Source: JBECKR01 sp040235415 (GTDB taxonomy: Bacteria > Acidobacteriota > Polarisedimenticolia > Polarisedimenticolales > Polarisedimenticolaceae). From it: a stretch of 14,554 nucleotides of DNA. The notes below the pieces were generated by a model, which saw only the letters and a program-made list of their open reading frames with translations, searched no databases and was not told the origin of the DNA. Location: positions 1 through 14,554 of the forward strand of contig JBECKR010000310.1 in assembly GCA_040235415.1 (NCBI GenBank), read 5' to 3'. Each line of letters starts with the position of its first letter. Position 1 is the first letter of the stretch. Both the position numbers and the translations under genes were made by a program. Below, piece by piece: positions 6,708 through 13,960 of the stretch.

Positions 6708-6755
6708 GATCCTCCCCTTTAGCCGCCCTTTTCGCCGCCGAAGGAAGATCGAAAA

Positions 6756-6784
6756 TTGACACTGCCCACCCCGTGGGGTAAGAA
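6756..6784 (+). promoter_or_regulatory. Sigma-70-like promoter of the porin gene
   Basis: A perfect -35 TTGACA (6756-6761) is separated by 17 nt from TAAGAA (6779-6784), a weak -10. The spacer holds the inverted repeat CCCAC-CCC-GTGGG (6765-6777), which could be a regulator binding site placed to block polymerase. It lies about 63 nt upstream of the porin ATG and is the clearest promoter in the window. Confidence 0.5.
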
Positions 6785-6802
6785 CGCGCCACCGTTCGTT
6801 GC

Positions 6803-6821
6803 CGTGTCGGGGGGCGACACG
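6803..6821 (+). promoter_or_regulatory. Hairpin in the 5' untranslated region of the porin gene
   Basis: CGTGTCG (6803-6809) pairs perfectly with CGACACG (6815-6821) around a five-G loop. It ends 9 nt before the porin Shine-Dalgarno. There is no T-tract, so it is not an intrinsic terminator. It could stabilise the mRNA or act in translational control. Confidence 0.5.
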
Positions 6822-6846
6822 CACTAACCGGGAGGAGAACCGAACG

Positions 6847-8088
6847 ATGAGCAAGCGCTTCTTGATCCCGTTCCTGGCGTTGGTCGTGGTGGTGGCCGCG
6901 AGCGGCACCGCCGCGATCGCGGGCGCCAAGATCAAGATCAACGACGACTCCGAGATCGACTTCGGCTTCCGGCTGCAGACGCTGTTCAACAGCACGAAGG
7001 CCGACATCGACTCGACCGACGGGGAGACTCGGCTCGAGACCGACAACAACTTCCTGATCCGCCGCGCCCGGCTGCGGGTCGGCGCCACGATCGGCACCAA
7101 GTTCGCGATCTTCCTCCAGACCGAGTTCAACGAGGAGGCGTCGGTCAACGCGCTCGGGGGCGACGTCCGTTTGATCGACGCGTTCGTGACCTACAAGCCG
7201 ACGAAGTACTTCAACGTCATCGTCGGGGAGAACATGGCGCCGGCGACGCGCCAGAACATGACCAGCTCCGGCGCGCTGCTCGCGATCGACCGTCCCTCGA
7301 TGGCGAACAAGACGCTGACGTGGGGCCTGCGCGGCAAGCACGACTTCACGATCTCGACGACGCCGCAGTCGGGCGCGAGCCTTCCGGGGGACGAGACCCG
7401 CACCGGGATCTTCGGCAAGGTCGGCGTCCGCGACCTCGGCGTGACGCTGTTCGGCAACCCGGACGTCGGGGACGCCGCGCACCTCAAGTACTACGTCGGG
7501 GTGTACGACGGCATCAACGCCCAGGGCTCCGATACGATGCGGATGACCGGCCGCGTGCAGCTCAACCTCTGGGACGCCGAGAGCGGCTACTACAACCTCG
7601 CGACCTACCTCGGGAAGAAGAAGACGCTGGCGTTCGGTCTGTCGTACGACACCCAGAGCGAGGTCGCGCGCGTCGCGCAGGAGGTCGGCTTCACGACCTT
7701 CGACTACAAGCTGACCGAGGTCGACGTGTTCCTCGACTACCCGATCGGCGACAACGCGATCACGGCCGAGGCCGCCTGGGAGAAGATGGACCTCGACGGC
7801 TTCGCGCCGTCGGCCGAGGGCGACGGCTTCTACATCCAGGCCGGCTACCTCGTCAAGAAGCTGCAGCCCTGGGTCAAGTACGAGACGTGGTCGAGCGACG
7901 CGACCTCCGTCGGCGGGAACACGGCCGGCGACTACAACCTGACGTCGCTCGGTCTCTCCTACTTCTTCCACGGCCACAACGCGAACCTCAAGCTCGGCTA
8001 CGAGATGTTCAAGGCCGACTACGCGCTCGACGTCACGGGCGAGGACAAGGTCAACTCGTTCGTCATCGGGTTCTTCACGACGTACTGA
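6847..8088 (+). CDS. Outer-membrane porin, OprO/OprP-like (phosphate-selective porin family)
   Basis: The protein is 413 residues with a signal peptide (about 1-27, Val/Ala-rich core, ending A-I-A-G-A). The mature part starts with the strand INDDSEIDFGFRLQTLF and continues with FLIRRARLRVGATIGTKFAI (about 63-82). This RRARL-R-V-G pattern is typical of OprO/OprP-type porins. The rest alternates short strands and turns, and ends F-F-T-T-Y, an aromatic residue suited to BAM recognition. The ATG at 6847 has GGAGGAG 9 nt upstream (6831-6837); an upstream in-frame TTG at 6799 would precede the signal peptide and sits inside the leader, so it was rejected. Its position ahead of the TRAP genes suggests it passes the same solute through the outer membrane. 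Family members differ in substrate, so phosphate should not be assumed. Confidence 0.85.
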   Translation: MSKRFLIPFLALVVVVAASGTAAIAGAKIKINDDSEIDFGFRLQTLFNSTKADIDSTDGETRLETDNNFLIRRARLRVGATIGTKFAIFLQTEFNEEASVNALGGDVRLIDAFVTYKPTKYFNVIVGENMAPATRQNMTSSGALLAIDRPSMANKTLTWGLRGKHDFTISTTPQSGASLPGDETRTGIFGKVGVRDLGVTLFGNPDVGDAAHLKYYVGVYDGINAQGSDTMRMTGRVQLNLWDAESGYYNLATYLGKKKTLAFGLSYDTQSEVARVAQEVGFTTFDYKLTEVDVFLDYPIGDNAITAEAAWEKMDLDGFAPSAEGDGFYIQAGYLVKKLQPWVKYETWSSDATSVGGNTAGDYNLTSLGLSYFFHGHNANLKLGYEMFKADYALDVTGEDKVNSFVIGFFTTY

Positions 8089-8095
8089 CGACGCC

Positions 8096-8147
8096 GGGGA
8101 CGGGCACCGTCTCGCTCGCCGCGGCGAAGGAGAGGGTTCCCGTCCCC
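8096..8147. repeat. REP-like imperfect palindrome between porin and small secreted protein genes
   Basis: Two 26-nt arms meet at the centre (8121/8122). The ends GGGGACGGG and CCCGTCCCC are exactly complementary, as are the TCGCCG/CGGCGA core and the TCTC/GAGA segments; only four positions mismatch. The GACGGGCACCGT...CCCGTC style matches REP-type palindromes I recall as scattered through genomes of several GC-rich phyla, often linked to RAYT (Y1-type) transposases. No second copy was seen in this window. It starts 8 nt after the porin stop and ends 11 nt before the next ATG, so it can fold in the mRNA between them. No T-tract follows. Confidence 0.75.
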
Positions 8148-8158
8148 CTTCCTGGAAC

Positions 8159-8614
8159 ATGAAGACCATCCTCACCGTCCTCCTGGCCCTGGCCGTCTCC
8201 GCGCCGCACGCGGCCGAGTCCCCGTCCGACCCGACGCCGGCGGCGTTCGAGGCGCTGTACCGCTTCGTCGTGGCCGCGGCGGCCGACGGGCGACTGCCGG
8301 CCGGCTCGCGCGCCGCCGCGGACGGCATCCGGGCGTCGTTCCTCAAGACCGTGATCCGCTTCGACGCCGAGATCGAGGCGCACAAACGGGCCGCGAGGAC
8401 CTCGGACGGTGCCGGGCGCGAGGCCGCGCTCGACGCCCTGGTCCGAACCGCGGCGGCGAGGGAGAGAATCCTCCTCGCGCTGCTGCACCGGCTGGAGGCC
8501 ACGGCGGGAGCGGCCGCCGCCGTCACGGTCGAGCCCGAGGGGCCCGGGAAGGGCCGGATCCGGATCGAGTTCGCGCCCGAGGACATCATCGAGACCCCGC
8601 AGTGGGTCGACTGA
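8159..8614 (+). CDS. Small secreted protein, function unknown
   Basis: The product is 151 residues with a clear signal peptide (about 1-19: M-K-T-I n-region, Leu/Ala/Val core, A-P-H-A-A end). The mature part is mostly predicted helix, rich in Ala, Arg and Glu (about 25-120), followed by a short beta-like tail, GKGRIRIEFAPEDIIETP. There is no Cys, no heme motif and no known family that I recognise. No good Shine-Dalgarno is present, because the REP-like palindrome ends 11 nt before the ATG. Translation may therefore be weak or depend on the upstream gene. It lies between the porin and the TAXI binding protein on the same strand, so it could be an accessory periplasmic factor of that uptake route. 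That is inference only. Confidence 0.65.
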   Translation: MKTILTVLLALAVSAPHAAESPSDPTPAAFEALYRFVVAAAADGRLPAGSRAAADGIRASFLKTVIRFDAEIEAHKRAARTSDGAGREAALDALVRTAAARERILLALLHRLEATAGAAAAVTVEPEGPGKGRIRIEFAPEDIIETPQWVD

Positions 8615-8620
8615 CCGTGC

Positions 8621-8645
8621 CCGCGGGAGACGGCGCCACCCGCGG
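8621..8645 (+). promoter_or_regulatory. Hairpin upstream of the TAXI binding-protein gene
   Basis: CCGCGGG (8621-8627) pairs with CCCGCGG (8639-8645) around an 11-nt loop. It ends shortly before the Shine-Dalgarno of the binding-protein gene (AAGGAGAG, 8650-8657). No T-tract follows. Stems this short arise easily in DNA this GC-rich. Confidence 0.3.
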
Positions 8646-8663
8646 CGCGAAGGAGAGCTAGCG

Positions 8664-9647
8664 ATGAGCAAACGTCTTTCCGTGGTTCTGTCGATCGTCG
8701 CGGCCGCGGCCGTGGCGGCAGCGGGGATCGCGATCGCCAAGGAACGTCTCGCGTTCTCCGGCGGACCCGAAGGGGGTACGTTCCAGTACTTCTCGAACGG
8801 GATCGCGAACCGGCTGTCGAAGGACCTGCCCGACGTCGAGGTCTCGAACATGGCCTCGGCCGGCTCGCTCGAGAACCTCCGCCGGGTCAACTCCGGCGAC
8901 GCCGACTTCGGGATCGTGTACTCGGGCGACGCCTACCTCGCCCGGAACGGGAAACTCACCGAGGACACCAAGAAGTACACCGACGTGCTCGCCATGGCGT
9001 ACCTCTACGGCGCTCCCGCGCACCTCATCGTGCTCGACGGCAGCGGGATCAAGTCGGTCGGCGACCTCGCGGGCAAGCGCGTCGCGGTCGGCGGCGCCGG
9101 GTCGGGAGCGGCGTCGGCCGCGGAGCGGTACTTCCGGTCGCTCGGCCTGTGGGACAAGATCAACGTCGAGTTCATCGGCTACAGCAAGGCCGCGGACGCG
9201 ATCAGCGACAAGCTCATCGACGCGATGTGGGTGTTCGCCGGCTTCCCCAACGCCTCGGTGATCCAGGCCGCGGCCGCGAACAAGATCAGGATCCTGAGCG
9301 TCGTCGACGCCGGCGAGAAGGCCGGGTTCTTCAAGGAGTATCCGTTCTACACGCGCCTCAAGATCCCCGCCGGCACCTACAGCGGCGTCGACTACGACGT
9401 CGACTCGTTCCAGGACTCCGCGCTGTGGGTCGCGGGGCGGCACGTCAAGCCCGACGTCGTGCACGACGCCCTCGCGGACGTGTTCTCGAAGGAAGGGCTC
9501 GCGTACATGGTCAAGGTCAAGAGCACCGCCAAGGAAATGGGCGTGGCGAAAGGCCTCGACGGCGTGGTGACCCCGGTGCACCCCGGCGCGGCGCGGTTCT
9601 GGAAGGAGCAGGGACTCGCCCTGACGGCCGAGCAGGCCGCGCCCTGA
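8664..9647 (+). CDS. TAXI-family TRAP transporter solute-binding protein
   Basis: The protein is 327 residues with a signal peptide (about 1-25, Ala/Val core, ending G-I-A-I-A). Family features are the ligand-site entry FSGGPEGGTFQYFSNGIA (31-48), the N-M-A-S-A-G-S-L-E-N-L segment, D-A-D-F-G-I-V-Y-S-G-D, and the second-lobe G-K-R-V-A-V-G-G-A-G-S-G motif. It ends with the usual helical C-terminus (VHPGAARFWKEQGL). Such proteins capture a solute in the periplasm and deliver it to a sodium- or proton-driven fused permease, here encoded next. Few TAXI substrates are known, glutamate being one example, so none is assigned. The ATG at 8664 has AAGGAGAG about 6 nt upstream. An upstream extension to 8409 runs over another gene and lacks a signal peptide, so it was rejected. 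Confidence 0.93.
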   Translation: MSKRLSVVLSIVAAAAVAAAGIAIAKERLAFSGGPEGGTFQYFSNGIANRLSKDLPDVEVSNMASAGSLENLRRVNSGDADFGIVYSGDAYLARNGKLTEDTKKYTDVLAMAYLYGAPAHLIVLDGSGIKSVGDLAGKRVAVGGAGSGAASAAERYFRSLGLWDKINVEFIGYSKAADAISDKLIDAMWVFAGFPNASVIQAAAANKIRILSVVDAGEKAGFFKEYPFYTRLKIPAGTYSGVDYDVDSFQDSALWVAGRHVKPDVVHDALADVFSKEGLAYMVKVKSTAKEMGVAKGLDGVVTPVHPGAARFWKEQGLALTAEQAAP

Positions 9648-9667
9648 CCGTGTGACGACTCGACGGG

Positions 9668-9698
9668 CGGGGAGCGGGTCCGCGGGATCCGCTCCCCG
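9668..9698 (+). promoter_or_regulatory. Strong hairpin between the binding-protein and permease genes
   Basis: C-GGGGAGCGGGTCC (9668-9681) pairs with GGATCCGCTCCCC-G (9685-9698) around a three-nt GCG loop, giving 14 pairs with one G-U. No T-tract follows, so it is not a standard terminator. It starts 20 nt after the binding-protein stop and ends just before the permease ribosome site (GAGG, 9703-9706). Its placement fits a 3'-end stabiliser giving more binding protein than permease, as REP hairpins do in the malE-malF interval of Escherichia coli. Confidence 0.7.
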
Positions 9699-9712
9699 GC
9701 GCGAGGTTGCCC

Positions 9713-12136
9713 ATGGCGGAGAAGCCGAACGACGTCCCGGCCGAAATCGAGGCCGACGATCCCGGAACCCTCCGGGACCTCATGGAGAAGGACGCCAAGA
9801 CGGCGCGCCAGCCCGGCCAACCCTGGAAGGCGATCGTGGCGGTGCTCGGGGCCGTCATGGTGGTGTTCTACTTCTACACCGCCGGGATCGCCTCGGTCGC
9901 GACGCAGTACCACCGCGGCGTCTACGTGTTCATCACGTACGTCCTGGTGTTCCTGCTCTACCCCGCCGGCCGCACGTGGGTGCGGGGGCTTCTCGCGCTG
10001 CTGCTCGGGAGCGTGGCCGCGAGCCTGTTCGCGGGCTCGGCGGTGTACCCGAGCCTGACGGCGTTCCACGACCGCTTCATGGAGATTCACGCCGCCTGGA
10101 CGTCCTCCGGGCCCGGGGCGGCGCTCTCGAGCGCGGTCGGGCTGTGGTGGGTCGGCCTGATCGCGGCCGCGATCGCAGCCGGCATCGTCGGGGCGGATCT
10201 GTGGGCGATGCGGCGCTGGCCGAAGAACCCGGCGCCCTCCGACGTGCTGCTGGCGCTGGCCTCGGCCGGAGTGGTGTACTACTGGATCAGCCAGTTCGAG
10301 AGCCTGAACTACCGCGCCGGCGCCGAGACCGAGATCGACGCCATGGTCAGCGTCCTCGGGGTCGCGCTCTCGCTCGAGGTCTGCCGCCGGGTTCTCGGCT
10401 GGACCATGACGCTCATCGGCGTCGCGATGCTGGGGTACGCGTTCTTCGGGCCGTACCTCCCGGACGTCGTCGCGCACCGCGGCTTCGGCGTCGAGCGCCT
10501 CTCGACCGCGCTGTTCCTGACGACCAACGGCGTGTTCGGGGTGATGGCGAACGTCCTCGCGACCTACGTCATCCTGTTCATCTTCTTCGGCGCGTTCCTG
10601 CAGAAGTCCGGAGCGGGGAAGTTCTTCATCGACCTCCCGATGGCTCTGGCGGGTAAGACCACGGGGGGACCCGCCAAGGTGGCCGTCATGGCCTCGGCGC
10701 TGTTCGGCTCGGTGTCGGGCAGCGCGATCGCGAACACCGTGACGACCGGGACGTTCACGATCCCGCTCATGAAGCGGGCCGGCTTCCGCCCCCACGTGGC
10801 GGGCGCGATCGAGCCGTCGGCGTCGATCGGCGGCATGTTCATGCCTCCGGTCATGGGGGCGGGCGGCTTCCTGATGGCCGAGCTCACCGAGATGCCGTAC
10901 GCGCACATCATGCTGATCTCGGTCTTCCCGGCCCTGCTGTACTTCTTCTCCGTGTTCTGCATGATCCACTTCGAGGCCAAGAAGCACAAGATCGAGGGGT
11001 TCGTCGACCCCTCGCTGCCGCACTGGACCGTCGTGCTGCGGCGCGAGTGGTTCTACTCCCTCCCGCTCGTGCTGATCACGGTGCTGATGATCCTGGGGCA
11101 CTCGCCGGGCTACTCCGCGTTCTGGGCCACGCTGTCGTGCGTCGCGATCAGCTGGATCCGGCGCGAGACGCGGATGGGCCCGCGCGAGATCTGGGACGCG
11201 ATCCAGACCGGGGCGCGGAACACGCTGATCATCGGCGCGACCCTCGGCGTGATCGGCGTCATCGTCGGCACGATCTCGCTGACCGGCATCGGGCTGAAGT
11301 TCTCCGACATCATCATCTCGATGGCGAGCGGCAACCTGCTGCTCGCGCTTCTTCTGGTCGGGATCGCTTCGCTCATCCTCGGGATGGGGGTGCCCGTGAC
11401 CGCGGCCTACCTCATCACCGCCGTCCTGGCGGTGCCGCCGCTGACCGAGCTCGGAGTCGTGCTGATCGGCGCGCACATGATCGTGTACTGGTTCAGCCAG
11501 GACTCGAACATCACACCGCCGGTTTGCGTCGCGGCCTACGCCGGCGCCGCGATCGCCGGCGCCGATCCGTGGAAGACCGGCTGGACCTCGTTCAAGTTCG
11601 CGAAGCTGCTGTACGTCATGCCGCTGCTGTTCGCGTTCACGCCCCAGATCCTGTTCGAGGGCAAGCCGATCCTCGCCCCCGCGGTCCAGGACGAGATCAT
11701 GGGCGCCCTCGTCACCGACGTGAAGGTCGCTCCCGGCGACGAGTTCGCCGAGGGAGACGTCCTGGCGACGCTCCTCGACGGCGAGACGCCGAAGAACGTC
11801 GTGGCGACGCGCGACGGCATCGTGACCGACGTCCTGCTCGAGAAGGGCAAGTTCATCGACGGCGGCAACGTCGTGGTCCAGACCCGGCCGCGGCCCGTCA
11901 AGGTGCTGTCGTCGATGTTCTCGGCGGTGCTCGGCACGATCGCGTTCTCCTCGCTGACCATGTTCTGGTTCATCCGCCGGACGAACGTCCCGGAGTGGAT
12001 TCTCCTCGCGGCCGGCACGCTGCTGCTGTACTGGCCGACGCTCCTGACCGACGCCGTGGGTCTCGCGCTCGTGGTTCTGGTGTACTTGAGCCAGAAGGCG
12101 AGGAACCGCCGCGACCTCGCCGCGGCGACCGCCTGA
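9713..12136 (+). CDS. TRAP transporter fused 4TM/12TM permease with inserted barrel-sandwich domain
   Basis: The protein is 807 residues. A charged cytosolic N-terminus (1-38) leads into four DctQ-like spans, then the DctM-like transport domain. Signatures include FGPYLPDVVAHRGF, FGAFLQKSGAGKFFIDL and, about 334-354, VSGSAIANTVTTGTFTIPLM. These match the TAXI-type fused permeases that import a periplasmic-protein-bound solute using an ion gradient. After the last DctM span (F-T-P-Q-I-L-F-E-G-K-P), residues about 659-724 form a lipoyl-like barrel-sandwich with two half-motifs, APGDEFAEGDVLATL and LEKGKFIDGGNVVVQ. Two or three more spans follow (about 730-800). The usual modified Lys of biotinyl/lipoyl domains is not in place; the nearest is Lys694 in ETPKNVV. 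In relatives I recall, the C-terminal spans directly follow the DctM part, so this looks like an insertion. The ATG at 9713 has GAGG 6 nt upstream. Confidence 0.93.
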   Translation: MAEKPNDVPAEIEADDPGTLRDLMEKDAKTARQPGQPWKAIVAVLGAVMVVFYFYTAGIASVATQYHRGVYVFITYVLVFLLYPAGRTWVRGLLALLLGSVAASLFAGSAVYPSLTAFHDRFMEIHAAWTSSGPGAALSSAVGLWWVGLIAAAIAAGIVGADLWAMRRWPKNPAPSDVLLALASAGVVYYWISQFESLNYRAGAETEIDAMVSVLGVALSLEVCRRVLGWTMTLIGVAMLGYAFFGPYLPDVVAHRGFGVERLSTALFLTTNGVFGVMANVLATYVILFIFFGAFLQKSGAGKFFIDLPMALAGKTTGGPAKVAVMASALFGSVSGSAIANTVTTGTFTIPLMKRAGFRPHVAGAIEPSASIGGMFMPPVMGAGGFLMAELTEMPYAHIMLISVFPALLYFFSVFCMIHFEAKKHKIEGFVDPSLPHWTVVLRREWFYSLPLVLITVLMILGHSPGYSAFWATLSCVAISWIRRETRMGPREIWDAIQTGARNTLIIGATLGVIGVIVGTISLTGIGLKFSDIIISMASGNLLLALLLVGIASLILGMGVPVTAAYLITAVLAVPPLTELGVVLIGAHMIVYWFSQDSNITPPVCVAAYAGAAIAGADPWKTGWTSFKFAKLLYVMPLLFAFTPQILFEGKPILAPAVQDEIMGALVTDVKVAPGDEFAEGDVLATLLDGETPKNVVATRDGIVTDVLLEKGKFIDGGNVVVQTRPRPVKVLSSMFSAVLGTIAFSSLTMFWFIRRTNVPEWILLAAGTLLLYWPTLLTDAVGLALVVLVYLSQKARNRRDLAAATA

Positions 12137-12146
12137 GGAGGCCGAC

Positions 12147-12671
12147 GTGGCGAAGCCGCTTCCCGAGATAAGGACGATCCTGTACTGCACCGACATCGGC
12201 CCGAACGCGCCGTACGTCTTCCAGTACGCCTACGTCCTGGCCCGGAGGCTCGACGCCAAGATCGTGGTGCTGCACGTCGTCGAGACGCTCAGCCGGATCC
12301 AGGAGGCGATGGTCGAAGGGTACTCCGGCCAGGCGTCGATCCACCCGGTCGTCGAGCAGGAGGAGCACGACGCCGTCGAGCGCCTGCGGCGCCGCCTCCA
12401 CCGGTTCTGCACCAAGGTCGTCGGTGAGCCCGAGGGCGAGCGGGTCGTCGACCGCGTGATCGTGGCGGAGGGCCGCGTCCGGCCGCAGATCCTGAAGCAC
12501 GTCGACCTCGTCGGCGCCGACCTGGTCGTCATGGGGGCCCACGCCGAGTCGTCCCTGATCGACGCCCTGCTCGGCAACACCGCCCAGAAGGTCGCCGCCT
12601 CGTGCCCCGTCCCGGTGCTCATGATGCAGGTTCCCGAGGGCCATCAGGAGATGTCCTTCGAGGACGACTGA
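12147..12671 (+). CDS. Universal stress protein (UspA family)
   Basis: The protein is 174 residues with one Usp domain. It opens with I-L-Y-C-T-D-I-G (11-18), has V-V-L-H-V-V-E (40-46), and closes with ADLVVMGAHAESSLIDALLG (124-143) and CPVPVLMM (153-160). The nucleotide-binding signature G-2X-G-9X-G-(S/T) is altered to G130-2X-Ala133-9X-G143-Asn144, so ATP binding may be reduced or lost. There is a 10-nt gap after the permease stop, with GGAGG ahead of the GTG start, so the two are very probably co-transcribed. A Usp encoded with a TRAP transporter has precedent: TeaD regulates the ectoine transporter TeaABC in Halomonas elongata. A similar role here is inferred. It has a long loop (about 54-75) after the second strand. 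Confidence 0.92.
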   Translation: MAKPLPEIRTILYCTDIGPNAPYVFQYAYVLARRLDAKIVVLHVVETLSRIQEAMVEGYSGQASIHPVVEQEEHDAVERLRRRLHRFCTKVVGEPEGERVVDRVIVAEGRVRPQILKHVDLVGADLVVMGAHAESSLIDALLGNTAQKVAASCPVPVLMMQVPEGHQEMSFEDD

Positions 12672-12683
12672 TCGGACGCGGCG

Positions 12684-13925
12684 ATGCACGCGCGACCGGA
12701 GATCTCGCGCCCCGGGCTCGCGGCGGCGCTGTGCGGCGCCCAGGTCCTGGCGCTCGCGGGACTCGCGACGTTTCCCGCGCTGCTCCCGACGTTCCTTGCC
12801 GAGTGGCGTCTGTCGAACACCGTCGCGGGCTGGATCAGCGGGGTGTACTACGCCGGCTACCTCGCCGGCGTGCCGGCGCTGTCGAGCCTGACCGACCGGA
12901 TCGATCCGCGGCGCATCCTGCTGCTCTCCACGCTGCTCTCCGCCGCGGCCGCGCTGGGGTTCGCGCTGCTCGCGCACGGACCGGCGTCGGCCCTGTTCTG
13001 GCGCTTCCTCGGCGGCGTCGGCCTCGCGGGGGTGTACATGCCGGGGCTCAAGGTCTTGAGCGACCACGTCGAGGGTCCGACGCAGTCGCGCTACGTCGCG
13101 TTCTACACCTCGTCGTTCAGCCTCGGCGCCAGCCTGTCGTACCTCCTCGCGGGCGAGGTCGCGGTCCGGGCCGGCTGGCGGTGGGCGTTCGCGATCTCGG
13201 CGGCGGGGGCGCTCGTCGCGGCCGGCGTCGTGCTGCGGTGGGTGCCGCCGTCGAGCCCCGGCGCCCTCGGGCCCGCGCCGGGGGCGGTCCTGGACTTCCG
13301 CCCGGTCTTGCGCGAGCGGCGCGCGATGGCCTTCGTCCTCGGCTACGCCGCCCACATGTGGGAGCTGTTCGCGATGCGGGCCTGGATCGTGGCGTTCCTG
13401 GTGGCGCGCGTCGGCGAGGGCGGCGCTCTCGGAAGCGCGACGCGGATCGCGGCGGTGATCAACCTCCTGGGCCAGCCCGCCAGCGTCGGCGGGAACGAGA
13501 TCGCCGCGCGGCTCGGCCGGCGGCGCACGATCGTCGCGATGATGCTTGCCTCGCTCGCGGTCTCGGCGGCCGTCGGGTTCTCGGGAGGGCTTCCCCCGGC
13601 CTGGGTCGTCGCGCTCGCGCTGCTGTACGGCGCCGGCACGATGGCGGACTCGGCCTCGCTGACCGCGGGAGCGGTCGGCGCGGCGCCGTCCGGGCGCCGC
13701 GGCGCCACCCTCGCGGTGCACTCCGGGATCGGGTTCGGGGCGGCGTTCCTCGGGCCGCTGGCCGTCGGGGTCGTGCTCGACCGCGCCGGCGACGCGCCGG
13801 AGCGCTGGGGCTACGCGTTCCTGGCCATGGGAGCCGCCAACCTCGCGGGGGCGGCCGCGGTCGCGCTCGGCGCCGGTCGTGGGAAACCGGACGGGCCGAC
13901 CGGGCGCCCCGTTGCTAGACTGTGA
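12684..13925 (+). CDS. Major facilitator superfamily (MFS) transporter
   Basis: The protein is 413 residues with about 12 hydrophobic spans in two halves, separated by a Pro/Gly-rich central loop (about 188-208). The cytoplasmic loop after span 2 carries T-D-R-I-D-P-R-R-I (70-78), matching the MFS motif A pattern D-R-x-x-x-R-R. A second copy, AARLGRRRT, is in the C-terminal half. The region between spans 4 and 5 (Y-T-S-S-F-S-L-G-A-S) is typical of drug/metabolite or anion exporters, but no substrate can be assigned. It begins 12 nt after the Usp stop and has a weak Shine-Dalgarno, consistent with co-transcription. The last residues (GKPDGPTGRPVARL) are a polar tail. Confidence 0.9.
   Translation: MHARPEISRPGLAAALCGAQVLALAGLATFPALLPTFLAEWRLSNTVAGWISGVYYAGYLAGVPALSSLTDRIDPRRILLLSTLLSAAAALGFALLAHGPASALFWRFLGGVGLAGVYMPGLKVLSDHVEGPTQSRYVAFYTSSFSLGASLSYLLAGEVAVRAGWRWAFAISAAGALVAAGVVLRWVPPSSPGALGPAPGAVLDFRPVLRERRAMAFVLGYAAHMWELFAMRAWIVAFLVARVGEGGALGSATRIAAVINLLGQPASVGGNEIAARLGRRRTIVAMMLASLAVSAAVGFSGGLPPAWVVALALLYGAGTMADSASLTAGAVGAAPSGRRGATLAVHSGIGFGAAFLGPLAVGVVLDRAGDAPERWGYAFLAMGAANLAGAAAVALGAGRGKPDGPTGRPVARL
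13913..13921 (+). promoter_or_regulatory. Possible extended -10 element at the end of the MFS gene
   Basis: TGCTAGACT has the extended -10 form and overlaps the last MFS codons. Transcription from it would start near 13928 and give the next gene (ATG 13961) a leader of about 30 nt. No -35 match was found. The similar TGCTAGGCT occurs at 6347-6355. Confidence 0.25.
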
Positions 13926-13960
13926 GGATGAACCCGATCGAGTGGACCAAGGAGATCCAG

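Noticed and set aside
8096..8147. Intrinsic terminator after the porin gene
   Set aside because: The stem is strong but no run of T follows on either strand, and the arms meet without a usual small loop; a REP-like element fits better.
6637..8589. Long minus-strand open frame opposite the porin and small secreted protein genes
   Set aside because: It is antisense to two well-supported genes and shows biased, repetitive composition; it is an effect of GC-rich third codon positions.
9668..9698. Intrinsic terminator after the binding-protein gene
   Set aside because: The sequence after the stem is GC-rich with no T-tract, and the permease ribosome site follows within a few bases.
9392..12196. 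Very long minus-strand open frame opposite the TRAP permease
   Set aside because: The translation is low-complexity Arg/Asp/His/Gly-rich sequence mirroring GC-rich codons of the permease gene. It has no domain and no signal.
11970..13721. Long minus-strand open frame opposite the Usp and MFS genes
   Set aside because: Composition is dominated by Arg, Asp, Gly and His with no recognisable motif, and both plus-strand genes are clear family members.
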